The notes beneath the pieces are model-generated. The model was given only the letters and a program-made list of their open reading frames with translations, searched no databases and was not told where the DNA came from. Made by a program: the position numbers and the translations under genes. A stretch of DNA of 64,000 nt from Symsagittifera roscoffensis (Eukaryota; Xenacoelomorpha; Acoela; Convolutidae), in assembly GCF_963678635.1 (NCBI RefSeq), contig NC_087068.1, positions 7,037,907 through 7,101,906 on the forward strand, given 5' to 3'. Shown in pieces: positions 43,857 through 55,629 of the stretch; positions within the stretch are counted from its first letter, which is position 1; each line of letters starts with the position of its first letter.

Positions 43857-44449
43857 TTCGCTTGATTTGGGACCTAACCTCGTCGCATATACTCAATGTA
43901 ACATTCGCCCTGAAAGTACACAGCGACGGGAAAAAACACAATCATTATAAATCATCGATTAAAAACTAATTGCATAGTAAAGCTCAAAAATTTAGAGCAG
44001 ACACAATTAGAGCAAAAAAACAATCTGTTTGTTTGAGAAAATTTTGTATGGAAATTAGATTTTTAGAGAACCTCGACACATACCTTGTCTGGAAAAAAAA
44101 CTGAAAAAGTATGCGTTAGTAGTAGTATTCGTTTTAGTAGTAGTGCTTCTGTGCTGGTCAGCACAAGGGGCTATCACTCCAGTCAGTTTGCGAGTTCTTC
44201 TGATTAGTCTAGTTTCTGCAGTTAATTATCAAGCGGTCACAGCCAACTCTCCACGTTCATTTATTCAACTCTTCCTATTCCTCAAATCTTCTCCAGAAAA
44301 CACGTAATATCGATTTTCTCAGTCTATTTTCTGACGCAGATCAATTTTTACAAAGTTTGCTACTCTGCATGTCTGATAAAAGAAATTTTATTTCAAGATT
44401 CTTTTTCTTGGTCTCTGCAGCTGAAACAGATTACAGCGCGAGGAATTTG
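43857..44449 (-). promoter_or_regulatory. Gene B 5' flank, possible leader
   Basis: On the minus strand GAGTATATGCGACGAGG lies about 20-40 bp before the ATG, as in gene A. Just upstream is TACTTTCAG|GGCGAATG, which could be a splice acceptor at about 43,905. The 32-bp block around it (CGTCGCTGTGTA and GGCGAATGTTACA) recurs twice on the plus strand inside the insertion at 46.2-46.7 kb. No promoter element can be assigned. Confidence 0.35.
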
Positions 44450-44915
44450 TGTAGAACTAGAAAGGCATGTGAATTAGTTCGCTATCATATCTACCCAAAA
44501 TCAGTTGGGACAAAAACAAATGGATGTTTACTTGAATGTACATAGGGAGCCGTAATATTCCCAAAAACTCGAAACAGGCTTTGTAGCTTCCGCCAATTGG
44601 TGATATTACTTAACGATGCGCTTCTGTACGTTTTCTAACATACCCATGATGTTTTTGCTCAACCATAGCAAGGACTTCCGTAAACTAATATTGGCACTAT
44701 CATTGACTTATACAGATTGAGCTTCGTTGTCCAATATATATTTGAAATGTTTCGTTTAATCAAGAAGAAAACTTTCATTGCCTTCTTACAGGCTTTTCCG
44801 ATGTGTTGGTCCCATTTAAGGTCACTCGAGAGTATAGGACCTAAATCTGATTGCAGTAACTCTTTTTCGATTGTGCCATTCTGCCAGATGACACAGCACA
44901 ACCTTCCGGCGACGT
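44450..44915 (-). pseudogene. LINE RT C-terminal fragment
   Basis: LGPILSSDLKWDQHIGKACK, AMKVFFLIKRNI and YKSMIVPILVYGSPCYG are the usual post-palm motifs of LINE RT. Stops follow. NWRKLQSLF further down is a decayed end. Confidence 0.82.
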
Positions 44916-45889
44916 AAAAAAGAACGACTAAAGGCCTTATGAACGAAAAAGTGTTGCGAAGGAGGGTCAGAATGTTCTAGAATTGAAGAGTGAACATTTC
45001 TGAGAAATAGAAAAGACGGCCATTTTGACTAAAAAAGACGGGAAAGCAGAGCGACGCCATATATTGTGAAGAACAGTCGTACCAGAGACAGGAGAATTAC
45101 GAAGCCTCTTATCGTGGCAATAACACACGATAAGAAACTTAGCGACGGTAATTAGTGGAAAAGGAGGCTTCAGTGGGGGAAGAAATATACCACGGGACCC
45201 TCCCGGGACACGAAAAATAAGAGATAAGAGTGTTTTCTCAAGAATATTACGGGAGCGGAGGCTTGGTCCCCCAGAGACTGTTCTATGTGAAGGGACTGTA
45301 TAAACTAACTTTTGTGACATTCGACCAGAATGTGAAAAATGCAATCTCTGCAGAATTCGGAATTTTAGCAGTAAGCCTTCCGGATTGGTGGTTTTTAAGA
45401 ACTAAGGGCGTTATTGGAACGTTTAGCCAAACGGTGAAGGCTGGAATATTCTAGTGTTTTAAAATTTCAAAAATTCGAATGATGACGTCACATTTCTGAG
45501 AAATGCTGAAACGGCCATTTTTAACAAAAAACGAGTGAAAAAACAGAACAACAACATTGGTTGCGCTGACGAGAACAACTTGATCGAAATTGAAGAAGTC
45601 GAAATTGAAGAAAAACAGCAGCAGAGTGCAGAGAACGTTCCGAGTTGCAACTATTGTGCTGCTACAATAGTTGCAAGGCCGTTGCGAACAACGGTGAAGG
45701 GTAAGAAATCAGCCCTCCGTGTTATCGTGAATTCGAACTTGAGGAGCTTGATTCACTGGATTCAAGAATCCGGAAGGGTCTCGGGACGGAAAACTTTTAT
45801 TGACTAGTATGAACTTTTAGCATCCTGTCATGTCCTGACTTGAATTTAATTGATATTTGGATTAGTTTTGACAAGGATGAGGTGCTAAG

Positions 45890-46684
45890 AGTTGGGGGGG
45901 GGGGGGGGGAGGGTTGATCCATCTTCGATGGAGATGATGATTTTTATCTACTGAACAAAAACAATAGTAATATAATAAATAGTAGCCCTGTTTTTAGGAG
46001 TGACCTCGTGGTCTGGGGATACTGAGACCCAGCCATGAGCTCACTATTTTTGCATGTAATTCAGTTAATTTGAGCGTTCTGGTCGAAGCCGGAGAACAGT
46101 AACGTTTTTGTCGACCCGATGTAAGAAAGACCACCGAAAAGTACTGGCTTGGTAGAGACGGTGAAAAACATGCAAAGCTCTGTTTAGACGCTAGCCAGTC
46201 GTCTTAAGACTTAGTTGTGTTATCCGTCGATATGTATCTTCCGGGCGAATGTTACATTTATAGCTGCTGGAATGTCATAGATCTTAATTAACACCGTTAT
46301 TGTTTAATATTTCAGAGTATGAGTAGCTAGAAAAAGGAAAGGGTCAATCCATCTCCAATGGATTTAATATAGAATTGTCACACAAAAACATGTTAAAATA
46401 GGTTGTTCGAGCCGTGTTCTTAATGACAACCACGTAGTCTGAGGATCCGAGACTCAGCTATGTGGTTGTGTTCGCATGTAAACGAAAGCTGATCAAAAGT
46501 CGTTTGACTGATGGCCTAAAAATGGTAACTTTTTACTTTGCCCTAAACAGACCAGAAAATCAACTGGCAAGGTCGAGACGGTGAAAAACGAGTAGAATTA
46601 AGGTAACTGACGCCTGCCAGTCGTTAATAGGTACTTTTTCTACGCTCCGTCGCTGTGTAGTATTTGGGCGAATGTTACAGATCA
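45890..46684 (+). repeat. Pair of about 360-bp diverged direct repeats
   Basis: Copies at about 45,890-46,260 and 46,330-46,684. Shared features in order: hairpin TCCATCTTCGATGGA (TCCATCTCCAATGGA in copy 2), GTCTGnGGATnCnGAGACnC, a GTAGAGACGGTGAAAAAC-like segment between GCCAGT-type inverted repeats, and the end GGGCGAATGTTACA. A third hairpin start is on the minus strand at about 50,527-50,560. Confidence 0.75.
45894..45909 (+). repeat. G16 homopolymer
   Basis: Sixteen consecutive G followed by A and GGG. Potential G-quadruplex and an assembly-sensitive site. Confidence 0.95.
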
Positions 46685-46689
46685 CGTGA

Positions 46690-48000
46690 TTTCCGAAATC
46701 AAAAATCTTTTCATTACTGTTGATAGAAACATGCGCACATTTATCCATGTTGAAAGGCCTGTGATTTGTTTCAGTCCATTTCAAAAGTGCGTTCAAACCT
46801 TAATGTACTAAATTGGGTTCTGTTCCAATGCTTATAAATTTTGCATCTTCAGCAAACATAAGAGGGAAAAGACAATGGCATTTTGAAGGCAAATCATTCA
46901 CAAAAACAAGTAAAAATAATGGCGCAATAATGCTCCCCTGAGGTAACTCACTTGTTATTTTAATTTACCAAAAAAAATTGTTTGTTGTTAACTCTAACAA
47001 ATTGGCTACGATCCGTTACATAAGATTTCAGAGAATTTAGTAATTTACCTCTAAAACCGGTTTCGTTTCAACTAGTTTTTTAAGGAGCACACCATGATTG
47101 ACGGGGTCGAGAGCTTAGCTATAATCAGTGAACATAACTTGTATTTTCTTTTGATTTTTAATACTATTATACATTTTTTCAAGGAATGTTAATAATTGAG
47201 TAATCGTCGATCGATTCCTTCTAAGTCCAAACAGTGAGCTGTGTAGAATTTGTGAATAGTGGTTGTATAATCGAATGAACAAAATCCGTTCAAGAATTTG
47301 GGAAGGGATCGATAGAAGAGACACTAGGCGGTAATTTGATACATCGCAATTGTCGTTCTTTTTATGGAGCGCAGACACTGTTGCAACTTTCCAAGTTTTT
47401 GGATATTCGCCGGTTTGCAAAGTTTTGCGATATATTTTGTAAGAGAAGGGGAGAGAGAAATACAGAGTTTATGAAACAAAAAAGGTGGTAATTCATCTGG
47501 TCCTTTACTTCTGTTAACATTTATTTTTTTACAAATTTCTATTACTTCTTTTGTTTCGATGCTTTTTTTTTTAAAACTGGCATATCAGCAGACAAATTGC
47601 GAGGAAACTCGAATGAACTGATTTACTATAAACCGAAGAAAAGACTTTTGCAAATAAATCTACTTTAACTTTGTCAGAATAAGCAGTGAATTCGTTTTAA
47701 AACATTTTGGGTGGTAAATTTGATTTTACAAAGGCTTTAGATAATTTGAAAAGATTGGAGGTTGATCTCTCCTGTGCTTATTTATCTTCGTACTGACTTT
47801 TGTCCATAGAAATAGATGTATTGACCAATTCTTGTAAAGTTTTACTTTGTATGAGCTTCTGGATATTTTCTTCTTGCAAATTGCACGCATTTAATATAGT
47901 GGGCGATTTTTGATTTATCCAGGGAGGCAATAACGCTCTATGAGCAGTTCGTTTGAAAATTGTTTTTTGTAAAGCCTTTTGAAGCCATTTATACCACAAT
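46690..48000 (-). pseudogene. LINE linker and reverse transcriptase fragment
   Basis: From 48,000: WYKWLQKALQKTIF, LLPPWINQKSP (the linker between endonuclease and RT), TGEYPKTWKVATVSALHKK and NYRLVSLLSIPSQILERIL (RT fingers), SLFGLRRNRSTITQLL, then PQGSIIAPLF and MFAEDAKF, where FADD is expected, so one catalytic Asp is lost. Stops between blocks. Confidence 0.88.
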
Positions 48001-48289
48001 TCAATTATTTTATCAAGATTGGACCATTAATAAGGCTCAAATTTGCTAATGATCAACGTTTCAACGAGCTTCTGATAATCACCGTTGCAAAAGCTACACA
48101 CCACATCTGGGCAAAATTTTTATCTTTTCGTTTCAACACTCAGCTTCATTTTGATGGGGTAGCGGTTCGACAGATTTGAAAATTCAGGTTCCACGTTTGC
48201 TTTTAAAATGCCAAGTGCTTGTATGCCATTGTTTACAAGCATTAAGTCCAAAATTCCAGTACTTACTGTAAAAAAAGTCTATTTTTTGC

Positions 48290-48860
48290 TCTAGGTTGAT
48301 TTGCTCCATTAGGTTTAAGAAGTCAGTTTCAATCGGTAGACATGATTAAAGCGTATTCCAATTTAGTGAAGAAAAATTCAAATTTCCGCACATAATAATG
48401 TCATCTACTTTTATTTTGGCTTTCTTGATAAAATTGAATGAGTTTTGCAGATCCTTAGATTTAAAGGCATACTTGCTGTTGGAGAGGGTTAATAACACGT
48501 AACCAGCAGAACTTTTTCGTTTCCCATGAATACAACACATGCAATTATTGATCCGTTTACTTCATAGCCGATATTCAACCGCTCTGCCAAAAATGTTCAA
48601 TTAACACAAACATTGTTCCACCGTGTGAAGTAGTTTGGCTTTCTACTAACTTTCTGTTTGCACAAAAACACTGAAACTGAGGCAAAAAAAAATTCCGCCT
48701 CTAAAGCATCATTTGTAAGCCAAGTTTCCGTTATACAAATTATGTCATAAGTGTTAATAGAAGCATGATTTGCTAAAACTTTACGTCTTTTGGATTTGTA
48801 TAAATGCTTCTTATATTATAACATAGCAAAATGATTTTTCACGTTAATTTTTCCAGTCAT
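48290..48860 (-). pseudogene. LINE endonuclease fragment
   Basis: NIRSIYTNPKDV near the start, FLPQFQCFCANRKL, SHGGTMFVLIEH and DDIIMCGNLNFSSLNWNTL (GDFNFPxINW motif with Asp to Asn) in order, broken by stops. Confidence 0.8.
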
Positions 48861-49089
48861 TCCTCCAGATCAATAACTTGATTCGTAACATACAAGGTAC
48901 CACTTTAAATTTGAACGGACTTCGGATCTACTTTATCGTTGTTTAGTATTTCTCTTCTCTTTTTCAACAATTTCTGTTCTTTCAGTCGTTCCTCTTTGTT
49001 CAGGAATTTTGAAAGAAACACGCAATACGCCTAACCGTAATACGTTGGTTCGTGTAATTTGAGCATTGATGACCGCGCTAGCATTCTGA

Positions 49090-49720
49090 GAACTTAACTA
49101 AGAACTTAACTGAGAACTTAACTAATATTTGTCTCGAATTAAGTCTGGTTGGATGAAATTTACCTAGGCGGCTGAACCCCGGTACTCCTACGGAACTCAA
49201 ACCCAGATTTTCAATAACTCCCAATATGTTTGCTTCTTCATGATCAAAAAATGTTTTTCCTTATAGGGTTTTGAGCGCGCGAGCCATATAAACCTTTTTC
49301 AATTTTAAATTCCGGAATACAACTGAATCTAATTTCTGTTCCATATTCATTCAAGGATATAACAGAATTAACCGCAGAAGAATACTTAGCTTCGGCATTT
49401 GGCGCGGTTGGCTGGCTCAGCGCACCAATCGCGGCCTTCACCTCCTCAACTTAAGTCTTCAGCTCAACTAATTCCTCTGATAGAGATGTTGATTTTTCAC
49501 ACATATTTTTCTTGGCTGCTGGAATACATCCGTAGCAAAGAAAAATGACATTTTTTGACCTCTCCAGAAACTTGTAGTGATCCTTGCTGTATCCAACCCA
49601 TCCACTGTGCACCCAATGTTGACAGCTTTCGGACATAACCCAAATCTCTCCGCCATGATTGCAGCAAATGAAGCAGGAGTCATTCTTTGATGCCAACCTC
49701 GACTTCGTCGCAGGCATTTC
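49090..49720 (-). pseudogene. LINE ORF1: PHD-like zinc finger, coiled coil and RRM-like part
   Basis: CFICCNHGG, CQHWVHSGWVGYS and FLCYGC give the Cys/His pattern of a PHD-like finger common in LINE ORF1. Then a coiled coil (LSEELVELKT), a stop, IGALSQPTAPN, and SVGVPGFSRLGKF followed by PTRLNSRQILVKFS, which resembles the RLGK...RPILVKF strand of LINE RRM domains. A 12-bp unit (AACTTAACTnAG) is repeated three times at 49,092-49,130. Confidence 0.8.
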
Positions 49721-49730
49721 GTTATATGAA

Positions 49731-51095
49731 ACTATATAATAAGTTTCTCTATTTTTCTCCGCTTTTTTTCAGACAAGTTTATCCAGTTTTTTTCAGACAA
49801 ATTATGTCTGAAGGTTCCCTAAATACCTTATTTTCATGCAGTTAAGATAAAAAACTAAATTACAAAAGAGACCCTCCGCTTTAGTTACAGAAAGGGCTAT
49901 ACCAGCGATGAAAAAAGTATTATTTAATCAATGAAGTCATAAATCAGCATTAAATGCATCGTCGTAATGTTAATTTATCTTAGCCGTCCTTCCTTTACGA
50001 TAACGCTTATGGAGTGGTCGACAAATATAACTTTGCGCAGCAATCTACACCCCTTTATACAAAGTATGGAGTTCGAAGCTTATTTTAGTTACTATTAAGT
50101 TTATCGATTCTGGAAACCTTTCTTGTCTTTTTTCACTTACTTTTTTGGCTAATCGCTGCATATTCCTTGTGACTGTTGGAACAGTGCCACCGGTGCATCC
50201 GAAAATTAGCGGGCAGATGTAACAGTCGCCTACTTAAGTCAAATATGAGGTTAAAGAAGAATAGGCCCTATAACCATTGGCTCAAGAGTCAGGGACACTA
50301 TCTAATGTGTTTTTCTACCTCAAGCTGTCGGAGCCAATTCGTTTCACTTGCGACATGACACTATAAACCTCGTTACAGCTTGAAGGCCACTACTAAAATA
50401 CCCCCACTCTAGAAAAAAAGAACGCCCCCATGCTCAGATCTCAAAAACCTAAAACACGTGAACGCCATTAAAACAGGGTCGGAACCTTACGTATACAGTT
50501 ACTTTTTATTAGACTGTGGACTTTTGATCCATTCCAGATGGATCAACCTAAATCTCTCCCTAACTGAACATAATAATGTAAAACACACTCAAGAAATTTA
50601 AATTGGGTACTTACATAACGACACGGCCTCTAGAATTGACTAACTAAATCATAAAGTAACTCTAGAAATAATCCGGTAATCAAGTTTAATCAAGAAGTTT
50701 GAAATAAACAAGATTTCACTCAAGACACAAGTTTTCGATTTGGACCATTCGGCAGCTTCAGCTGTCCACTTTTTTACTGAAGGTTCACTCTGGTCCACTC
50801 GATTTCCTCATCTATTTGTCCTCGGTCACTCTTGAACCTGTGTATAGAACAAGACAGCTTTAATCTCGTTCGATTTATGTGGCAAAATTGCGAACAGCAA
50901 TTTCACGCTTCTGTTTTTTGGAATACTTTCCCGCTATTGTAGTTCGATTCTTCTAATCTGATTTCTCGTATTTTCAGTTATCGCAAGACACTTTAGCATG
51001 ACAGGCTCAATTCGAACATTTGAAAAATTCCATTTTACCCCAAAATGGAGATTAACGTTGGTCAAGGTCAAACTTCCAAATATGACCGACTGGCA
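49731..51095. other. No gene seen
   Basis: Contains only the hairpin GATCCATTCCAGATGGATC at about 50,527-50,545, related to the repeats at 45.9-46.7 kb, and short open frames without motifs. Confidence 0.5.
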
Positions 51096-51099
51096 CAAG

Positions 51100-51420
51100 T
51101 ATTCAATCTACTCTATGTTCAAAATTCTTTGCCGATATTTGGAGTTTTTCAGCATTTCGTGATATTTGTATGCGTTTTTCACATCAAGGAAAGCGCGGCT
51201 AAATCGTGAATTCCGGAGTTCGTTTGCCTTAATGTCAAGTCGAGCCTCATCTTCAGTTAAAATTGAATTGTTGACAAAGTTTTTGCCTCGCAATGGCTGA
51301 AGTTTCGGCTCAATCTCGACGTCGTTCATAAGGTTGGCGATGTGTCTCTTATTTCATTGTGTCTTATTTGTCTAACCGCACTTTGCACAGTGTAGGGCAA
51401 TTGTCAGTTTAAAATAAGCT
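51100..51420 (-). pseudogene. Retroelement C-terminal domain fragment
   Basis: An IRHNEIRDT block, a frameshift, then DVEIEPKLQPLRG, DEARLDIKANELR, RAFLDVKNA and a YRQRILNIE end. This order (RHNEIRD, VEPxLQPL, DEARLD, FxDVR, NxRVLEVE) is one I recognise from C-terminal regions of retroelement-derived proteins widespread in cnidarian, sponge and mollusc genomes. The RT part is absent. Confidence 0.75.
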
Positions 51421-51507
51421 TTGACACGTGAGTGAAAGTTTGGTCGGTTCCCATTCGTATCTTAAGTAAATACCATCGCTGAATTCTGATTAATTCAAGT
51501 TGAAGTT

Positions 51508-51600
51508 GTATCTGCTCAGTGGTAAAGCATTGAGCCAGTAAGAGGCTCTCTTTTCAGAGGCAAGGGCGTGCCCTCAATTTGAGGGCCCAAACTAAGGGCC
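51508..51600 (+). repeat. tRNA-like sequence, plus strand
   Basis: CTGCTCAGTGGTAAAGCATT is a good tRNA D-arm/box A. The anticodon and T-arm parts (GCCAGTAAGAGGCTCTC, GGGCGTGCCCTC) are decayed. The only tRNA-like head on the plus strand that I found. Confidence 0.5.
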
Positions 51601-52215
51601 ACCAACTAAAATTATAAGTACAATGGAGAGGCGTATCTAGGATTTTCTCGAGGGAGGGGGAAAAATGTTAAAAACCGCGCCAAAAAAAACAGGCCAAAAA
51701 TGACGTTTTTGAGATTTTTTGAAAAATTTTGATTAAAAAATTGCTCTTTTCAGCGCGTGCTCCTCTCTAAAATTAGTATATATTGAAAAAATTTAGGGTT
51801 TGTTGGCCAAAATGGATGTCAAAAAAAACTAAAAAAACCTAAGAGGGACGCTTTGGTTGGTGACGGGGCCAAATCCCTGTAGTATTTGGGCTTTTATTGT
51901 TGCTTTCTTCAATGAAAGTAAAAGTATTAGCCAATCAAGTCTCTTAAAAAAGTTCGCAGTTTTGTTTTATTACAGGCTGCAAAATTTTGAGGCATTTTTT
52001 TATCCAATCAATATGCATCTCAATTTAGTGACAAGTTTTCTTATTTAAATTAAATGAAGCCGGAGGTATTTAGTTTTATCGGCTATCCGAGAATGCGGCT
52101 TCCCGGGTACGCACCATTTACACTGCTTAATAACTCCAAACTGAAACACTTGAAAAAGTGTATTTTTTAAAAGTATTTCTTCTTCTTCGTCTTTTTCTTC
52201 TTTATCTTCTTCTTT

Positions 52216-53395
52216 AGAAAAGAAATAAAAGTTGCTTAAATAATTTTAGAGTTTAAAAATTTTTTAATCTAAATAGTAATTTTAGAAGTCAACTGTGCTT
52301 GGCTAATTTTTTAACATGATGGTTTAGAACAGATTGGGGGTTTAGTTTAGCTTGTTGTAAAAAATTTTACGATGCACATAGTTGCGAAAACATTTGAAAT
52401 TAAATATCTAGAACAGAATGCTCCGATCAGTATCATGAAAAATTACAAAAAAAAATCAGAAAACATATCAAACAAAAATGAAAAAAAAAACGAAAGCATG
52501 AGAAAAAACATTCACAACAACTTAAATCAGGTCAAAAATTATCATCGTGACTGAAGTTACTTCACTAGCTTTTCATCATTTCACCCAGACAAAAACCAAT
52601 GGAGAATCATAGCTTAGCGACAATTATAACGTGAATAAAAGTAAACAGAGTCAGAGGGTTTTTTTTCTTTCATAAAATAATCAGAAGTTCAAAAGTATCG
52701 TGGTAACCGAGGTTACAATCAGGATTCCCTTCATAACATATTCCAGTCAAACCCCTTGGAATACAGATGAAAGGAGGTTGAATGCGAAAGTTCCCAAAAC
52801 TGGCATCATCTAGAATTCGGAAAAATATTCGATTATGTGTACACGTCAATAACCGAGATAGTCTGGTACTGTGAAAGCTGCTACCGCGCTAAGAACAAGG
52901 AGAAGGATTCTCCACGAGTAAAATTGTTCCTCAGGTATGTGTATGACATTGTTAGATCAGTCTGAGGTGAGCCGAGTTGTGGTTTATAAACTGTCATGTA
53001 GTGAAGGCACTTTCACCTGTGTCGAACAAATTTTCGACATTTGACTACTAGAAATGAGGAATAAAAGAAAACAGACTCACCGGTAGGCCTCAACTTTCAG
53101 CAATGCAGTCTTGAAGGAAATAGATCAGATCTTAATTGGGAAGTTATAGATAGATCAAACAACCAAACAAAACTGTTAACAATAGAGTCAATACAAATCA
53201 GGAAAGAGAAACCGGGCTTGAACACGCGCGATGAGTTTAGGAATAGAAAGTTAACACTGAAAAACTAGTCCCAAAATATTTTTGTTTTTTTATTTAAAAT
53301 TATAACTCAGAAACTTCCAGAGAAAAGAAATAAAAGTTGTGTAATTAATTTTAGAGTTTAAAATTTTTTAAATCTAAATAGTAATTTTAGAAGTC
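52216..53395. repeat. 75-bp direct repeats flanking a 1.03-kb segment (unit 1)
   Basis: 52,216-52,290 and 53,321-53,395, both from AGAAAAGAAATAAAAGTTG to GTAATTTTAGAAGTC, a few differences. Present at the same places in units 2 and 3. Confidence 0.88.
52800..52965 (+). pseudogene. Reverse transcriptase scrap, plus strand (unit 1)
   Basis: Open segment with SPRVKLFLRYVYDIVRSV then a stop. Units 2 and 3 (about 57,950-58,115 and 63,105-63,270) read RYVDDIVRSV, a YxDD catalytic box, so unit 1 has lost one Asp. The context resembles Penelope- or LINE-type RTs of invertebrates, but too little remains to decide. Confidence 0.5.
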
Positions 53396-53469
53396 TAATG
53401 GGGGCTAGGGAGTCTACTACCGCTACATCCCACAAGAGCAATAGAAAACAATGTGTGCTTCATAAGAGC

Positions 53470-54105
53470 ATTCAGGCTTGAATGCCTGGAGAATAACCCT
53501 GGCAAAAACGGACATGACAACTATCTTCTATTTTGCATGTGAATTCATGCTGTTTGCAGACTTTAGAGCCTAATAGACTTCCTATCGAAATTCTGAGTTG
53601 TTGCTTCAAGAATTTTAAATATAGATTTTTGCATGAGATGATGTTCCAAAATTGGGAGCCAAATCTATCTTGGAACGTGTTGACTTTTTTTACGTTCATC
53701 TTGAATTTTGTTTCGAAACTTCAAATCGAATCAGCATTTTTGATTTTCTTTTTTTAGTTGAGTTTTCCGGGGCCAATTAAATTTTTCCAAGTTCGAACTA
53801 ACAATTAAGCGCCTCATAATAGGTTCGATCCGCAAGCTTCGAACCAATAGTTTCACTTACCTCATTTTTCGCTGGTACTATTTTGGCTAAGAAAGCGGGT
53901 AAAGCTAGTAGAAAAGCTGAGGAATCACACAAGCCTCTTTTGGATGCCGGGAGAACTGCTTGTGAAAACTGACTATCATCCAGTTTCACATTAGTGACCT
54001 TGCATACTGAGGTTCTTAGTGTTTGTCATAGCTGTCCACAAAATCAGTTTGTGAAAAGCAATGGCTCGTACGCAAGAAATATTAGAGTTTTGGCATGCTA
54101 ATTCA
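53470..54105 (-). pseudogene. Retroelement C-terminal fragment, minus strand (unit 1)
   Basis: In order on the minus strand: ISMPKL, stop, YFLRTSHCFSQTDF, frameshift, LRTSVCKVTNVKLDD, SQFSQAVLPASKRGL, AFLLALPAFLAKIV, then FGSQFWNIISCKNL and QQLRISIGSLLGSKVC. I recognise the order (SIPKLxYxLRT, QFSQAxLPxxxGGLG, SALLALPAFLA, PCKNLG...LRISIGLRLG) from invertebrate non-LTR element proteins. Stops and shifts make it dead. Confidence 0.75.
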
Positions 54106-55629
54106 CTTTTTTAGGAGGAAAAAATTTTCAAGCTCCATAAAATTTTTGGTGTGTGCTCAATCTCAGGCCGTAAGTTTGTTCTGATTTCAAGGATCCGGAG
54201 TACTACTTTGTAGTCGTCGGCTAAATTTCCATCATCTTAAAAATCAGATGTTAATTTTTGACTCTAGCTGTTTGACTATTGTCTGGATTGATTCCGCAAA
54301 AAAAGAAGGGCTTCAGGATCACCTAGTTTAGTTCCATTTTCAGACATTATGAGAGAGTTTCCACAAAAAATTTGGAAAATAAACCGACCAGATTGAGAAA
54401 CCTAACGCCTGCAAAAAATGAACAGGAGTTGAAAGATACTCAAGAAGATTCACCTGATTTGAGGCTACATATCTATCTGATAATTAACTAACTGCGTATT
54501 TGTTCTTTCTGATGATTTGTTGGTTACATGGGCTCAAATTTTTATAGAGTTACTAAGAAAAATCTACGGCCAACGGCATTCTAAACTTCAAGAACTGTTG
54601 GTTGGAAAAACATAATTGATTAATTTTCTGTAGATATCGGTTTTGACCTGCCGCGTCGGACGTCGACGTTCCGGGGTTGCAAGCAGAGCCTGGGCTTCAT
54701 CTGCTAGGGGCTAGGGATTCAAAAACCGTTTCACCCCACAGGATCTGCCTACGAACAGCACATGGGACAAGTGTTTAACCTTCTCGTCGCTTTTGACCTA
54801 TTCTGTGGAAGTGACGGAACGAATATGTGAAGATGTTAAAATTTGATTTTTGAAGGCATCTTCCCTGTCCCTGCACTTCTCAGACTAGATGGGCCATGCC
54901 ATCCATCTTTGTTACGTCTTTTCCGCAAACGCGTCTGGTTTTTTTTTTTAAATTAAACACAGGAAAAATTCAATAGCTGTTCTCAGCTGCTTATTTGGTA
55001 ATTCTAATCCCAGATATTTACACTAGAGGACAACCAATTTTTTCAATTTGAACTTATCCCTCATAAAGCAAGTGTCACAACCACTGACATTTCTTCTGTT
55101 TTAGAGCCACTTTACCTCCACATGACAGACCAAAAGCGACCACACGGTTAGATGCTTGTCCCATGGGCTGTTTCTAGCCAGCTCCTGTAGGATGCAAACT
55201 GACGTGACCCCGTAGCTCCTAGTAGATTAAGCTCAAGCTCGGTTTGCAACAACAAAACGCCGTTGCGGAAGATCGCAAAACTAAGAGTTACAGAGGTTTA
55301 ATTGTTCATGGATAATTTTTTTCGACCCTAATTGTTTGAAGTTTTGAGTGCCACCGAACCTGGAAGTAAGCTCTGTAACCATTACAATCAACTAATTCGC
55401 TCCAATTTGGCAAAATAAAATTTTTGATTTAGAATTGACAAATCAGCAGCTTAAAGTGCTATTGAATAAATTTACATCATATTGAATAGCAATACTAAGC
55501 TGCTAATTTGTCAATTTTAATTTTAAAATTTTGCACGGGTCAACAAACCATCGAGAATATCCGGGTTTCTTATGGTTAAGATTTTTTCAATCCGTAGTTT
55601 TTGATCAGTAGTCTCGTTTTTCAAACTCA

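Larger units (their letters stand above)
44916..46684. other. Foreign 1.77-kb block splitting the LINE
   Basis: The LINE reading stops after GNHVI (about 46,685) and resumes at CVIWQNGTIEK (about 44,900). The block is GC-richer, with two direct-repeat pairs: about 44,960-45,045 and 45,436-45,540 (both with ACATTTCTGAGAAAT and ACGGCCATTTT), and 45,890-46,260 and 46,330-46,684. No clear terminal inverted repeats or target-site duplication. The plus-strand open frame 45,535-45,807 has no recognised domain. Confidence 0.6.
44450..49730 (-). mobile_element. Decayed non-LTR retrotransposon (LINE) with ORF1, endonuclease and RT, interrupted
   Basis: Minus strand, from 49,730 down: zinc-finger/coiled-coil ORF1, APE-type endonuclease, linker, RT, then a 1.77-kb foreign block (44,916-46,684) and the RT C-terminal part. 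Frameshifts and stops throughout. The arrangement fits the CR1/L2/Jockey side of LINEs; I cannot place it further. It lies upstream of gene B in the same orientation. Confidence 0.85.

Noticed and set aside
45535-45807. 90-codon plus-strand frame in the block splitting the LINE
   Set aside because: No domain recognised, no splice or start context. Partly low-complexity Glu/Gln.
51508-51600. Functional tRNA gene
   Set aside because: Good D-arm, but the anticodon, T-arm and acceptor stems do not pair.
53472-53757. Short frames on both strands repeated in each 5.15-kb unit, as a possible conserved small gene
   Set aside because: The minus-strand frame is part of a frameshifted retroelement fragment and the plus-strand frame is its shadow. 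Conservation follows from the recent tandem amplification.
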